DNA of 47,483 nt from Candidatus Poseidoniales archaeon (GTDB lineage Archaea > Thermoplasmatota > Poseidoniia > Poseidoniales > Poseidoniaceae), in assembly GCA_003602475.1 (NCBI GenBank), contig QQSC01000001.1, forward strand, positions 9,800 to 57,282. Direction: 5' to 3'. The notes beneath the pieces are model-generated. The model did not search any database. It saw only the letters and a list, made by a program, of their open reading frames with translations, and was not told the origin of the DNA. The position numbers and the translations under genes are program-made. Position 1 is the first letter of the stretch, and every line of letters begins with the position of its first letter. Of the stretch, positions 34,022 to 44,368 are shown piece by piece.

Positions 34022-35010
34022 CAAACCGAACCTCCGGTGAGGTAGACAAGGAGCGATTCTAGGTCATCGTCCGGGTTGTCAATTTCAGAGATTTGATGGC
34101 CGTTTTCCACAACGATTCGTGGCAATTCAGCGTGGAGTTGTCCGAAATGGTACGTTTGTATCAGCAGTTCATTGTTGCTCGGAAAACTGAGTCCGAACAC
34201 CGCAGGATGGTCCAAGATGTCTTTGGCGAGGGCCTTGATGTCTTTTCCGACGAGCCGAATGGTGTGTGGGATTTGATCAAGTCGTTCTCGAATCGCATGC
34301 AGGTTCCCTAAAGCCACCAATTTGCCGTGGTGGACAATGATGATCTGCTCGGTGATGCGCTCTATTTCGCTGAGAATGTGGCTGCTAACCAACACGGTGC
34401 GACCCATTTTGCCCAGTTCACGAATCACGTTCATGATGGTGGTTCGAGCCAACGGGTCGCATCCCTGCAACGGTTCGTCAAGAACGATGAGGTCAGGGTC
34501 GTTGACCAAAGCATGAGCGATCTTCGTTCGTTGTCGCATGCCCTTTGAAAACTGGCCAATTTCTTTGTCGGCCACCTCGGTAAGTCCGACGAAATCCAAC
34601 ACCCGAACGGCTTCTTTTTTCGCTTGGCTTTTGCTCATGCCGTGGAGTCGAGCAAAGGTGGAAACAAACTCCAACGCCGTCATCCAATCGTGCATCTTTT
34701 CATGCTCTGGAACGAACCCCACCCGTGCATAAGGCGCAGGGTTTTTCCAAGGGTCTTCACCGAATATCCGTACTTCACCGGCAGAAGGCCGAATTTTACC
34801 CATAAGGAGTTTGAACAAAGTGGATTTCCCCGCACCGTTCAGCCCCAAAATGCCGGTGACTCCACCAGAAAGGCCGAGTGTGATGTTGCTCAAGGCATGG
34901 ATTCGCCCGTAGGATTTCGAAACGGCGTTGAGGTAGACCGTGGGCACCGAAAGGTCCGGTGTCCACGCCCCTTTGGCAGCCTTGCCTTCTTGGGTCATGT
35001 CCGGCATCAT
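34021..35010 (-). CDS. ABC transporter ATP-binding protein
   Basis: Walker A GLNGAGKST, Q-loop region VGFVPEHEKMHDWMT, signature FSKGMRQR, Walker B LIVLDEP and switch His in VSSHILSE. The 329-aa length includes a C-terminal extension typical of CcmA/DrrA-like export ATPases. The start ATG at 35010 overlaps the preceding permease stop (ATGA) and has GGAGGTGA 6 nt upstream; the longer frame to 35103 overlaps the permease gene and is rejected. Confidence 0.9.
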   Translation of the reverse strand: MMPDMTQEGKAAKGAWTPDLSVPTVYLNAVSKSYGRIHALSNITLGLSGGVTGILGLNGAGKSTLFKLLMGKIRPSAGEVRIFGEDPWKNPAPYARVGFVPEHEKMHDWMTALEFVSTFARLHGMSKSQAKKEAVRVLDFVGLTEVADKEIGQFSKGMRQRTKIAHALVNDPDLIVLDEPLQGCDPLARTTIMNVIRELGKMGRTVLVSSHILSEIERITEQIIIVHHGKLVALGNLHAIRERLDQIPHTIRLVGKDIKALAKDILDHPAVFGLSFPSNNELLIQTYHFGQLHAELPRIVVENGHQISEIDNPDDDLESLLVYLTGGSV

Positions 35011-36020
35011 TCTCGGGTCACCTCCATCGAGGCCACACGGCTTGCAAGGACGTACAGGGCGAGGCTGTTCATGGCCAAGAGAGCAACCATGGAGTAGGTC
35101 CAAGGGTATTGAGTGTAGGTTGGTTGTGTGCCCATGATGGCTTGGCCTACATGCGCTAAACAGTCGTAAGGGGAGAAGAGGTACAACACCTCTCGGTCAA
35201 ACAGGTTCTTCACGATGCTCGCCATGGTCTTGGTTCCAAACAAGATGGCCAACAAACCGATGCCGGGGAAAAACCGCCCTCTTGACACGCTTGAGAGGCT
35301 GAGGCCAATGCTGGTGTAGGTGAAAATCAACATGACGCCTGCCACCAGCCCTGCCAAAAACATGGGAAAGACATCCACCATCCAAGCCCATCCTCGGCCG
35401 AAGGCCAAGATTTCGGTTAGGAAATACAGGAAATAGGTGAGCAAGACCACGATGGATTGGATCAAAGCGACGGCGATGAATTTCATGCCGACGTAATCGA
35501 ATCTTGAAACGGGGCGAGAAAAGTAGAGGGCTGACGTGCCGTGCTGGCGGTCTTCAGAAATTACGCCGCCGACCAAAAGAGCTGCAATCAGCGGGTAGTA
35601 CAGCGAGTTGCGAGGGAAAAAGCCCAACACATGGCCGTAAAGATTGTCCCTGCTTACCCCAAAAATGGTGTGAAGTTCAGATTCACCAAACAGGCTGGAG
35701 ACCAACGTAAGAGCAGCATCGCCCAGGGCTGCGAGGAAGATGATGAGGATGAAAATACGGGTGGGGATGGACCACGGGCGGTGACCCTTGGAAAAGATGC
35801 CAAGCACATGGTGTCGAAGGATGGCCCAATTCCTCATCCAACGAGGGTTGAGGGTGCCGTTCCACGGCGTGTAATGCTGCTCGAAAATCTCACCGCTGGT
35901 CGACGCTTGGGCCGTTTGCGCTTGGGCTTCCGTTTCGTCTCCTGTGTTGGCGCCCCATGCCACTTCCATTCGAGCCTGCCCCTTCACCGGTGCTTCAGGG
36001 TTCACCGTGCCATCGCTCAT
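35007..36020 (-). CDS. ABC-2 type permease
   Basis: A 337-aa membrane subunit. A soluble N-terminal region of about 85 residues is followed by six helices (IFILIIFLAALGDAALTLVSS first). The loop VGGVISEDRQHGTSALYFSRPVSRFDYVGMKF carries the E-R--GT-----RPV-R pattern of ABC-2 exporters. ATG at 36020 overlaps the stop of the upstream ATPase (ATGA). It likely pairs with one of the two ATPases in the operon. Confidence 0.82.
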   Translation of the reverse strand: MSDGTVNPEAPVKGQARMEVAWGANTGDETEAQAQTAQASTSGEIFEQHYTPWNGTLNPRWMRNWAILRHHVLGIFSKGHRPWSIPTRIFILIIFLAALGDAALTLVSSLFGESELHTIFGVSRDNLYGHVLGFFPRNSLYYPLIAALLVGGVISEDRQHGTSALYFSRPVSRFDYVGMKFIAVALIQSIVVLLTYFLYFLTEILAFGRGWAWMVDVFPMFLAGLVAGVMLIFTYTSIGLSLSSVSRGRFFPGIGLLAILFGTKTMASIVKNLFDREVLYLFSPYDCLAHVGQAIMGTQPTYTQYPWTYSMVALLAMNSLALYVLASRVASMEVTRE

Positions 36021-37033
36021 GCTCCACCGCCCCCGAGGGATTGTGGGGCGTCGACCCGCCGAGCTTCCACGGTGGAAGCCAACAAATCTTCGCTTGATTT
36101 GACAGCGTAGCCAAGGTTGTCCATGATGGCCAAGAACAGGTCTTCCAGTGAGGCTTCGTATTCATGCATTTTGCGAATTTGGGCGCCAACTTCGCTGGCG
36201 GCTTGCAGGATGTGGGTGGCGGTGTCTTCAACGGTGTGAGCGATGCGCATGACTCGACCTTCCCGCCGAACACCGAATCCTCTGTCCTTGAGCAGTTCTT
36301 CAAGAGCACTGGCAGACCCCCAAACATGAATCTCAATTTCACGGTCGATTTCCTTGAGGTCCTCGATTCGCCCCTGAGCGGCCAACCTCCCTTTGTGGAG
36401 GAGCACGATGTTGTCGCAAACCCGTTCGACATCGTCCATGAGGTGGCTGGCCATCAGCACCGATCGTTGACCGTCGTTCACCATGGTGTTGAGGGTGCTG
36501 ATCATGAATTCCCGGGTGTTCATGTCAAGGCCGTTTGAGGGTTCGTCTGCGATGATGAGATCCGGGTCGTGAATGATTGCACATGCGAGTTTCGTTGCTT
36601 GCTTCATCCCCGTGGAAAAACTGCTGATCTCTCTGTAACGTTGTTCCCCAATGCCCACGAACTGGAGGGCTTCGTGCGCTCTGTTCAACGCTACCTTTGG
36701 GTTCATTCCCAACAATTCACCGGAATATCGGACTTGATGGATGGCGTCCATGTTGGGATTCAGTGCTTCGTATTCAGGCATGTAGCCGATGCGTTGACGA
36801 ATTTCTGATCCCTGAGTTTGGATGTCGTAACCAAGCACCGTTCCTTCTCCGGATGTGGCCGTAATGAGTCCCAAAATGGTCTTGAGAAAGGTGGATTTTC
36901 CTGCTCCGTTCTGGCCCAACAGCCCAGTAGCGCCCCGGGGAACGGAGAGGTTGAGGTCGTCGAGGGCCGTGTGGGGGCCGTAGGATTTTGTCAGCCCCTT
37001 GGTGTGGATGATGAGGTCATCCGGTTCCGACAT
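36017..37033 (-). CDS. ABC transporter ATP-binding protein
   Basis: Walker A GQNGAGKST, Q-loop IGYMPEYEALNP, signature FSTGMKQ, Walker B LIIADEP and switch region MASHLMDD. At 338 aa it has a C-terminal extension like DrrA/NatA-type export ATPases. ATG at 37033. No TATA box is seen; the tgtA stop is 47 nt upstream, so it is probably cotranscribed with tgtA. Confidence 0.9.
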   Translation of the reverse strand: MSEPDDLIIHTKGLTKSYGPHTALDDLNLSVPRGATGLLGQNGAGKSTFLKTILGLITATSGEGTVLGYDIQTQGSEIRQRIGYMPEYEALNPNMDAIHQVRYSGELLGMNPKVALNRAHEALQFVGIGEQRYREISSFSTGMKQATKLACAIIHDPDLIIADEPSNGLDMNTREFMISTLNTMVNDGQRSVLMASHLMDDVERVCDNIVLLHKGRLAAQGRIEDLKEIDREIEIHVWGSASALEELLKDRGFGVRREGRVMRIAHTVEDTATHILQAASEVGAQIRKMHEYEASLEDLFLAIMDNLGYAVKSSEDLLASTVEARRVDAPQSLGGGGA

Positions 37034-37080
37034 CGCTTTGCAGGTGGTCAGCGACGCCCCATGAAGGCTTTCATGCCATG

Positions 37081-39327
37081 TTACTTCTGCTTGTCAGCGT
37101 CACCAACGCCGCCACGGGTTTTGACAGCGATGCCTTTGGAGAACGTTTGCAGGTCTGAGGCGGTGCATTGTGATACACCATGGCCGATGTAGGTCCCTGA
37201 CTCGTTGACGATCAGGCATGCCTCGCCGGGGTTCAGCCACGGGTCGCAAGCCTTGGTGAATCCGTGAAACACGTTTCGTCCTTTCCGAACGAACGGTTCC
37301 GCATCGTCATCGACCACCACCACTGCAGGGCCTCTGTGCGTGCTGGTCAGCCATTCGCTGGTGACCACCGTTGTGGGCAACGGTTCTGTTCGTTTGCTCA
37401 TCAACATCCGTGCCCCCTCGGTGGACAAGGACAAGCCCCCGTCGCGCAACCGAGGGCTGAAGAGGTGAACGCCTTCTGCGGTGTTGATGTTCTTGACGCG
37501 CCCCTCTCTGTTCACCACGAAGGTGGACCCCTCGAGCAACTCAACAGCGGTCGTTCTCGAAATGTTGTGCAACGTCATCAACTTGTCCCGACCTTGCTCA
37601 AGACGCCAGGCTCCCAACGCAGCCTCTCTGTCGTCTTCACGAATCGGTTCATGAATTCCTGATTTGGGTGCAATTCCAAGCCCGTTGATGGCATCACTCA
37701 ACCGTTGTTTGAGTCCTTCGCCAGCGAGATTAACGGTCGCATACTCCACCTCCAAGAAGCCAAGGCGTTCCAGTTCTGTCCGCACCCAGTCAGCTTCTGG
37801 TTCGTGCTGAAGGACCCAAGGCGGCGCGTCCAAGTGAGCGAAGGGATTCAAGTCCTCCAATCCGACAGGAATTAACCCCAGCGGCGTAAGGATGACAACC
37901 GATACTTCGGGAAGGTGGACCTTCATCCAAGGCAGCACGTTGGTCAACCGTTCGCGGAACGGGCCGCGGATGCCGTGAAACACCACAACGTGGCGGCAAC
38001 CTCCGGGTGCTTCCCACCGGTGGTGAATGAGCTTCCGAGCTTTTTGGATGAACGGCCGGCTGAAGGTGTCATCGCCGCCCCATAGCACGCCTCCGTGACG
38101 CGGGGTGTATTGACTCCAAAGCAACCAATCCCATGCGTCTTCCCAGGTCCCACGTTCACCTTCTTCATCGACGCCCGATTGGCGCTCATGACGGATTCGT
38201 CCGTGGTTCACGGGGCTCCTGCCCGGTGGTGTGTTCAACCACAGGAACGCCTCCCGAAGGGCGGGATGCTGATGACTGCGTTGTTCAGCAAGTTGCCAAA
38301 TTTTACCGTCACGGACCGCTTGCTTGCAACGGGCCAGTTCAGCGAGGGTGACTTCGAGATTGAAATGGGCGAGCAGGTTTTCTCGCTCGTCTGCGGGCAA
38401 TGCCCTGACGGCCTCAGGCGTTGTTGTGGCAACACACGGCATCAAGAGCGGCCAATCCACCAAATCATCGATGCGTTCCGTGCCCCACGGTGTGAGCAAA
38501 CGACCGTCTCGAGCAAACAGGGCATAGGCAGCAGAATCAAACAAATCAGCCCCAAGAGCCACCGACATCGGAAACAACATCGGATGCCCGCACCCGAACA
38601 TGTGAACGGGCCGGTTTGGAGGCAGATGCGGCAACGTCGCCATCATAATTTTTGCATAGTCCTTGTAACGCTGCTGTTCCATCACCGGAACGATACCGCC
38701 AACAGGGTGGACAGAAAAGTCATGTTGACCCATGTGCACGGCGGACAGTTGACGAAGATCACGGTGAACGCCGCCTTGGATGGGACCGTTGAGCATGGTG
38801 TCTTCAGCGGCCACCAAACTGGCTTCTGCTCGGCGTTCGGTTTCCTCCACCGCTTCCTTCACTTCTTCTCGTTTCATATCGGGGCGACTGAACACGTCAA
38901 GCATGGTGGCGATGTCCACACCAATGGTTCGTTGGAACTTCACGATGTCTTCTACGCCGACCTCCACGTCGCCGTAAACATAGGCCTGAAACGTCCCTGA
39001 ATCCGTCATCACGACGCCGGGATAATCCAGTAGATCGTGGACGCCTTTGGACTCCGCATGGGCTTTCAATTCCTTGTGTTTCCAAATGATGTAGGAATTG
39101 GTGATGAGGGCGGCGATCCCGTAACGGTCCCACATCACGCGCGGTTCAATCGTTCGAATGTTAGGATTCACAACGGGCAAGAGTGCTGGTGTTTCCAACA
39201 CCCCGTGATGCGTGTGAAGTCGACCGAGCCGGGCGCGGCCGTCTCGCTGGGTCACCTCAAACCGTCCGTGATCTTGGGGGCGACAAGCTTTGGGATCGGG
39301 GCGGGACCCGGACTGCCATGCGACCAT
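37081..39327 (-). CDS. tgtA: Archaeosine-type tRNA-guanine transglycosylase with degraded zinc site
   Basis: Exchanges G15 of tRNA for preQ0 as the first step to archaeosine. N-terminal TGT barrel: TDSGTFQAYVYGDVEV with the base-catalytic Asp, LDVFSRPD with the nucleophile Asp, NGPIQGGVHRDLR and VGGIVPVME. The zinc site, normally PC-x-C-x2-C with a later His, reads PCVATTTPE followed by LLAHFN, so two of three Cys are gone. A middle DUF5591-like region contains LTPLGLIPVGLEDLNPFAHLD; the ArcS PCSxKKPYSxS signature is absent. A C-terminal PUA domain follows (TAEGVHLFSP, VVVVDDDAEPF, NPGEACLIVNESGTYIGHG). At 748 aa it is longer than typical arcTGT (about 580). The start is supported by a TATA box. 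Confidence 0.88.
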   Translation of the reverse strand: MVAWQSGSRPDPKACRPQDHGRFEVTQRDGRARLGRLHTHHGVLETPALLPVVNPNIRTIEPRVMWDRYGIAALITNSYIIWKHKELKAHAESKGVHDLLDYPGVVMTDSGTFQAYVYGDVEVGVEDIVKFQRTIGVDIATMLDVFSRPDMKREEVKEAVEETERRAEASLVAAEDTMLNGPIQGGVHRDLRQLSAVHMGQHDFSVHPVGGIVPVMEQQRYKDYAKIMMATLPHLPPNRPVHMFGCGHPMLFPMSVALGADLFDSAAYALFARDGRLLTPWGTERIDDLVDWPLLMPCVATTTPEAVRALPADERENLLAHFNLEVTLAELARCKQAVRDGKIWQLAEQRSHQHPALREAFLWLNTPPGRSPVNHGRIRHERQSGVDEEGERGTWEDAWDWLLWSQYTPRHGGVLWGGDDTFSRPFIQKARKLIHHRWEAPGGCRHVVVFHGIRGPFRERLTNVLPWMKVHLPEVSVVILTPLGLIPVGLEDLNPFAHLDAPPWVLQHEPEADWVRTELERLGFLEVEYATVNLAGEGLKQRLSDAINGLGIAPKSGIHEPIREDDREAALGAWRLEQGRDKLMTLHNISRTTAVELLEGSTFVVNREGRVKNINTAEGVHLFSPRLRDGGLSLSTEGARMLMSKRTEPLPTTVVTSEWLTSTHRGPAVVVVDDDAEPFVRKGRNVFHGFTKACDPWLNPGEACLIVNESGTYIGHGVSQCTASDLQTFSKGIAVKTRGGVGDADKQK

Positions 39328-39350
39328 GTTAACGGCCCTGACCGGCCATG

Positions 39351-39356
39351 GTTAAA
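39351..39356 (-). promoter_or_regulatory. TATA box of tgtA
   Basis: TTTAAC on the minus strand, centred 27 nt before the ATG at 39327; leaderless start predicted for the tgtA-ABC operon. Confidence 0.5.
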
Positions 39357-39377
39357 GGCTCGGCTCAGCACTTGTTG

Positions 39378-39842
39378 TCAGGGCTCGGTTTCAACAGCAA
39401 CAAATTCAACGGCCCCGTGAGCCAGAATGAATTCGCGCCCCAGTTCATCAAACGTGTCCAACAGCGCAGCAGAGAATCGGACACGATGCACCTCGTGGTC
39501 GGCTTCCAAGTCACCTTTGACGCCTTCGAGCGTTCCTGGAGCAGCGCCGCATGAAAGGCAGGCTCCCGTTAAGTCAAGCACCAAATCAAGTCCAGTATCC
39601 GTTCTGGTCCACCTTGTGAGGGCCACGCCCCCACCATGGCCGTCCAATGCTGCCCGAACGGCACCAAGTCGAGACAACAACGCCGGGACGGCAAACGAAC
39701 CGTCAATGACTTCATCGAGGGACAGGTTTCGCAACCGCTCTTCTTCGTCTCGGTCCGTATGCTCTTCGATTCGACGCTGTGCTTCCGCTTCCATGGCGGC
39801 TTTGGCTTCAGCGGCATACTTGGCCACAAGGTCGTCGTCCAT
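39378..39842 (-). CDS. NifU C-terminal-domain protein
   Basis: Iron-sulfur scaffold/carrier domain. The N-terminal half is a charged helix (YAAEAKAAMEAEAQRRIEE). The Nfu-like domain runs from SLDEVIDGSFAVPALLSRLG to the cluster-binding motif GACLSCGAAPGTLEGVK (canonical GAC-GCP-S--TL), retaining both Cys. Start ATG at 39842 gives 154 aa; a GTG at 39863 is possible. It is divergent from sufC about 135 nt away, which supports a role in Fe-S delivery. Confidence 0.8.
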   Translation of the reverse strand: MDDDLVAKYAAEAKAAMEAEAQRRIEEHTDRDEEERLRNLSLDEVIDGSFAVPALLSRLGAVRAALDGHGGGVALTRWTRTDTGLDLVLDLTGACLSCGAAPGTLEGVKGDLEADHEVHRVRFSAALLDTFDELGREFILAHGAVEFVAVETEP

Positions 39843-39938
39843 GAATTGACGAGGGCGTCGCACCCTTCAATCCTTGTTGGCATGGTCCCCGCGCTGAAAC
39901 CGCTTGATTGAAAGCCGGAATTTGCTTCATTACATCCA

Positions 39939-39946
39939 TTGATAAA
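39939..39946 (+). promoter_or_regulatory. TATA-like element of the suf operon
   Basis: TTGATAAA about 35 nt before the sufC ATG (39978). A Shine-Dalgarno GGAGGA lies at 39967-39972, at 5-nt spacing. Confidence 0.45.
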
Positions 39947-39977
39947 GGAGTGACGAGAGGGAAGATGGAGGACTGGC

Positions 39978-40730
39978 ATGGCAGAAGAGATTCTTCGCAT
40001 CGAAAACCTCCACGTCAAGGTGGAGGACACACCAATTTTGCACGGCCTTACCCTCACGGTTAACCGTGGAGAAAAGCACGTCATCATGGGCCGTAATGGA
40101 GCAGGCAAGTCCACCTTGGCCAGTGTCATCATGGGCCACCCAGCCTACGAAATCACGCAGGGAAAGGTGTTTTTCATGGGTCAACCCCTTGATGAACTCG
40201 ACGTGTTTGAGCGGGCTCGTGCAGGTATCTTTCTCTCGTTCCAATACCCGGCCGTCATTCCTGGCGTCCAGGTTGGGACATTCCTCAAAAAGTCGGTTCA
40301 GTCCGTCCGTCAAGAACAACTCAAAGCCCGAGCTTTCCGCAAGGAACTCAACGAGGCCATGAACACCCTTGACATGCAGAAATCTGTCCTCGCCCGCTAC
40401 GTCAACGACGGTTTCAGCGGCGGTGAGAAAAAGCGCCTTGAGATTCTCCAAATGTTGTTGCTCAAACCGAACCTCGCTCTTCTCGACGAAACCGACTCGG
40501 GACTGGACATTGATGCTCTCCGCATCGTGGCCAAGGGCATCAATCAAATCGCACCCGATGCTGGCTGCCTCATCATTACCCACTACCAGCGCTTGCTTGA
40601 TCACGTCAAGCCAGACTTCGTTCACGTGATGATCAACGGACAACTGGTGATGTCTGGTGGCCCTGAACTCGCCTTGAAACTTGAAGATCAGGGTTACGAT
40701 TGGCTTGACACCCCGGAGGTGGAAGCATGA
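39978..40730 (+). CDS. sufC: Fe-S cluster assembly ATPase SufC
   Basis: ABC-type ATPase of the SufBCD scaffold. Walker [10 protein letters not shown], the SufC-specific [13 protein letters not shown], signature FSGGEKKR, Walker [17 protein letters not shown] and switch His in ITHYQRLL. 250 aa is normal. Its stop overlaps the sufB ATG (ATGA). First gene of sufCBDSE-sufT. Confidence 0.96.
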   Translation: MAEEILRIENLHVKVEDTPILHGLTLTVNRGEKHVIMGRNGAGKSTLASVIMGHPAYEITQGKVFFMGQPLDELDVFERARAGIFLSFQYPAVIPGVQVGTFLKKSVQSVRQEQLKARAFRKELNEAMNTLDMQKSVLARYVNDGFSGGEKKRLEILQMLLLKPNLALLDETDSGLDIDALRIVAKGINQIAPDAGCLIITHYQRLLDHVKPDFVHVMINGQLVMSGGPELALKLEDQGYDWLDTPEVEA

Positions 40731-42133
40731 GCGACGAAGCACGAGAAGCAATTGGCGATTATCGATTTGGTTTCCACGATCCCGAAAACGCCACAATCCG
40801 ATTTGACAAGGGATTGAACGAACAAGTTGTCCGCGACATCTCTGAACTCAAGAACGAACCCGAATGGATGACCGAAATTCGAGTGAAAGCATACCATCAT
40901 TTCATGGAACGGAAAATGCCAGATTGGGGCAACTGTGGTGAACTCAACAACATCGACTTTGACAACGTCACCTATTTCCTCCGCTCATCAAACGCTACAG
41001 AGGGCGACTGGGACGACGTTCCAGATGACATCAAGAACACCTTTGACCGCCTGGGCATTCCCGAAGCGGAACAAAAGTGGCTCGGTGGTGTGACGGCTCA
41101 ATACGAATCTGAAGCCGTTTACCATTCCATCCGAGAAGACCTCGAAGAGCAAGGTGTGTTGTTCCTTGACATGGACAGCGGTTTGCGAGAGCACCCCGAA
41201 ATTGTCAAGCAATACTTCGGCTCCGTTGTACCTCACACCGACAACAAGTTTTCGGCACTCAACACGGCCGTGTGGTCCGGTGGTTCCTTCATTTACGTCC
41301 CCAAAGGCGTTCATGTCGAAATGCCCGTTCAAGCCTATTTCCGAATCAACGCCAAGAACATGGGCCAGTTTGAGCGTACGCTCATCATCGCCGATGAGGG
41401 CAGCAGCATTCACTACGTTGAAGGCTGTACGGCTCCCACGTATTCGACGGACTCGTTGCATTCTGCGGTCGTTGAACTCATCGCCATGAAGGGGGCAAAA
41501 ATTCGGTACTCCACCATCCAAAACTGGTCAGCCAACGTGTACAACCTCGTCACAAAGCGAGGGGTTGCTCACGAAAACGCCACGGTGGAGTGGGTTGATG
41601 GCAACATCGGTTCAAAATTGACCATGAAGTATCCTTCTGTTTTGCTTAAGGGTGAAGGCGCCCATGCCGAAGTCATCTCGGTGGCTTACGCCGGTGCTGG
41701 TCAACACCAAGATGCTGGGGCGAAAGTGCACCATCTTGCACCTCGAACCACTTCCAACATCCTCTCGAAATCAATCTCGAAGAACGGCGGACGTTCGTCG
41801 TACCGTGGCATGCTCCAAGTCACCCCCAAAGCAGAGGGCTGCCGGGCAAAGGTCGTCTGTGATGCGCTGATGCTCGACAACCAATCAAGATCCGACACCT
41901 ATCCAACCATGGAGGTCGGCAACTCCACAGCAGACCTCGAGCATGAAGCCAGCGTCTCCAAGGTATCGGGCGATCAGTTGTTCTACCTCATGAGCCGAGG
42001 GTTTTCCGAAGTCGAAGCGATGGCCCTCATCGTGAACGGGTTCTTTGAACCGTTCACCCGTGAACTCCCGATGGAGTATGCCGTGGAACTCAACAAGCTG
42101 CTTGAACTGGAAATGGAGGGTTCCATTGGATGA
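40727..42133 (+). CDS. sufB: Fe-S cluster assembly protein SufB
   Basis: Core scaffold subunit for nascent Fe-S clusters. Motifs: [67 protein letters not shown] and the C-terminal [24 protein letters not shown]. 468 aa is typical. Overlaps sufC and sufD by ATGA. Confidence 0.96.
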   Translation: MSDEAREAIGDYRFGFHDPENATIRFDKGLNEQVVRDISELKNEPEWMTEIRVKAYHHFMERKMPDWGNCGELNNIDFDNVTYFLRSSNATEGDWDDVPDDIKNTFDRLGIPEAEQKWLGGVTAQYESEAVYHSIREDLEEQGVLFLDMDSGLREHPEIVKQYFGSVVPHTDNKFSALNTAVWSGGSFIYVPKGVHVEMPVQAYFRINAKNMGQFERTLIIADEGSSIHYVEGCTAPTYSTDSLHSAVVELIAMKGAKIRYSTIQNWSANVYNLVTKRGVAHENATVEWVDGNIGSKLTMKYPSVLLKGEGAHAEVISVAYAGAGQHQDAGAKVHHLAPRTTSNILSKSISKNGGRSSYRGMLQVTPKAEGCRAKVVCDALMLDNQSRSDTYPTMEVGNSTADLEHEASVSKVSGDQLFYLMSRGFSEVEAMALIVNGFFEPFTRELPMEYAVELNKLLELEMEGSIG

Positions 42134-43170
42134 CCTACGCCACCATGGCTGTCCCATCTCGTGCCCTCCATCTCTGGCGATACACACCTTGGGCGCGCAT
42201 TCACCCGACCTCGGTTGAAGAGGTTCCCGAAACCACTCCCATTCGCTGGTCGGTCAGCGATGGCATCGCTCTCGAGAACGGTGCTCCATCGACGTTGGGG
42301 GCCGATGACATCGCCCGTGTTTTTCTCCTTGAGGCCGCAACGGAGGCGTACACCCTCACGCCCGGCAAGGGTCAACAAACGATTCACATCCGCGCCGTGG
42401 CTTCGGGTCACGCCGCCATCGGTCGCCTTCATTTGAACATCAAACACGACGTCACCGTCATCGTCCATCTCAGTGGCGAGGCCACGTGGGCTGGCGTCCA
42501 CATCACTGGTGAGGTCGCCGACAACGTTCGTTTTGGTTACGGGATGGTCAACGAACTGTCGGTCAACAGCAAACTTCTCCGATGCGAAGATTGGTCGCTT
42601 GGTCGAGACGCTGATGTCCAACACGCCTCGCTTTCAGTGGGTGGGTTTCGGTGCAAAAATGACCTCCGGACTCGATTCACATCAAGCGGTTCCCGCCTTA
42701 CACAAGCCGTGTCCGTTCACGGACGCGACCAACGGCACGTTGACCACCACATCGAAATCCATCACGACATTGAACGTACAGATTCGTCACTCAACGTTCA
42801 CGCAGCATGCGACGACCGAAGTCATTCCATCGCCACCGGTCTGCTGACCATTGCCAAAGAAGCCAACCATTGCGACGCTGGTCAGGTGTTCAAGAATCTC
42901 CTTTTGTCCGAAAAGGCCAGAGCAGAAGCCATACCCGAACTTGAGGTGCTTGCCGACGAAGTTGCGGCCGCTCATGGTGCAGCCAGTGCTCCGCTCGATC
43001 CCGATCAGATGCACTACCTCATGAGTCGAGGTCTTGATCGCAACGAAGCGGCTTCCCTCGTCGTTGAGGGATTCATGCATCATGGGTTCTCATCGATCAC
43101 CAATCAGGTGTTGGTTGAAGAAATGCGAACCCGCTTGACGGTGCATTTGGAGTGCGAATTGAAGAGGTGA
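42130..43170 (+). CDS. sufD: Fe-S cluster assembly protein SufD
   Basis: SufB paralogue completing the SufB-C2-D scaffold. A beta-helix core and the C-terminal signature [33 protein letters not shown] identify it. 346 aa is somewhat short, mainly at the N-terminus. ATG at 42130 overlaps the sufB stop; an ATG five codons later is possible. Confidence 0.92.
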   Translation: MTYATMAVPSRALHLWRYTPWARIHPTSVEEVPETTPIRWSVSDGIALENGAPSTLGADDIARVFLLEAATEAYTLTPGKGQQTIHIRAVASGHAAIGRLHLNIKHDVTVIVHLSGEATWAGVHITGEVADNVRFGYGMVNELSVNSKLLRCEDWSLGRDADVQHASLSVGGFRCKNDLRTRFTSSGSRLTQAVSVHGRDQRHVDHHIEIHHDIERTDSSLNVHAACDDRSHSIATGLLTIAKEANHCDAGQVFKNLLLSEKARAEAIPELEVLADEVAAAHGAASAPLDPDQMHYLMSRGLDRNEAASLVVEGFMHHGFSSITNQVLVEEMRTRLTVHLECELKR

Positions 43171-43174
43171 GGGC

Positions 43175-44368
43175 TTGAACATTCGCGACCAGTTCCCCAT
43201 TTTGCAGCGCAAGGTCAACGGCTACCCGCTGGTCTACCTCGACAACGCTGCCACCACCCAAAAGCCTCAGGTTGTCCTCGACGCCATGAGCACCTATTAC
43301 GCCCATTCCAACGCCAACGTTCACCGTGCTGTTCACACGTTGGCCGGTGAAGCAACGGAGGGTTACGAATCCTGCCGAACCAAATTGAAAGAACGCTACA
43401 ACGCCGAACGGGTCGTCATCACAAGCGGCACCACGGAAGGCATCAACCTCGTCGCTCACAGTTGGGGCCGTGCGAACTTGAAGAAAGGAGACGCCGTTGT
43501 CCTGACGGAAATGGAACACCATTCCGACATCGTTCCCTGGCAAATGCTGGCGGAAGAGCGCGGTGTGGAATTGCGTTACGTCCCGGTTCTTCCGGATTTT
43601 ACCCTCGACATGGACATCTTTGCAGCTTCTCTTGAAGGGGCCAAATTGGTTTGTGTGGTTCACACCTCAAACGTTCTTGGGGTGCGAAACCCATTGGAAT
43701 CCATCGTAGAGCAGTCCCATGCTGTTGGAGCTAGGGTGCTGATCGACGCCGCTCAGGGTGTGCCCCACGCCTCCATCGATTTCACCACTTTTGGCGCTGA
43801 TTTCATGGCCTTTTCTGCTCACAAGATGTGTGGACCCACCGGGATTGGAGCGTTGCTCATTGCGCCTTCAGCTTTTGATGAGATGGTTCCCTTCATGGGC
43901 GGTGGCGACATGATTGAGACGGTTACTGTTGACGGCTCCACCTACCAAACCAACGAGCACAAGTTTGAGGCAGGCACCCCCCGCATCGCAGAGGCTGTTG
44001 GATGGTCCGCAGCGCTGGACTGGATGGATTCCTTTGACTTGGATGCAGAGCATGCCCGGCTGGTGGACATCGCCGCATGGGTCGCTCAACAACTCCGTGA
44101 CCTCGGTATGACGGTGTACGGTCGCCACGGTCCGGACGACGCTGCTGTCGTATCGTTTTTGCACCCCACCATCAACAGCGAAGACATGGCCCACCTCTTG
44201 GACGCACGAGGCTTTGCGGTTCGTACCGGACATCACTGCGCTCAACCCCTGCTTCAGAGACTGGGGATTTCAGGAACCGTCCGGGCGTCGTTTTACCTGT
44301 ACAACACCAGGGAAGAGGCCGAGGCCTTTGTGGCCGAAATGAAGGAGATTGTGGAGAAATTTGCATGA
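43175..44368 (+). CDS. sufS: Cysteine desulfurase SufS
   Basis: PLP enzyme releasing sulfur from cysteine for cluster assembly. Motifs: YLDNAATTQKP, ANVHRAVHTLAGEATEGYE, EMEHHSDIVPWQ, DAAQGVPH, the Schiff-base Lys in SAHKMCGPTGIGAL, and the persulfide Cys in RTGHHCAQPLLQ. 397 aa, group II (SufS) type. It starts with TTG at 43175, supported by GAGGTGA about 4 nt upstream. Coupled to sufE by an ATGA overlap. Confidence 0.95.
   Translation: MNIRDQFPILQRKVNGYPLVYLDNAATTQKPQVVLDAMSTYYAHSNANVHRAVHTLAGEATEGYESCRTKLKERYNAERVVITSGTTEGINLVAHSWGRANLKKGDAVVLTEMEHHSDIVPWQMLAEERGVELRYVPVLPDFTLDMDIFAASLEGAKLVCVVHTSNVLGVRNPLESIVEQSHAVGARVLIDAAQGVPHASIDFTTFGADFMAFSAHKMCGPTGIGALLIAPSAFDEMVPFMGGGDMIETVTVDGSTYQTNEHKFEAGTPRIAEAVGWSAALDWMDSFDLDAEHARLVDIAAWVAQQLRDLGMTVYGRHGPDDAAVVSFLHPTINSEDMAHLLDARGFAVRTGHHCAQPLLQRLGISGTVRASFYLYNTREEAEAFVAEMKEIVEKFA

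Noticed and set aside
38095-39000. 301-aa plus-strand frame inside tgtA
   Set aside because: Antisense to a clear tRNA-guanine transglycosylase; composition typical of a shadow.
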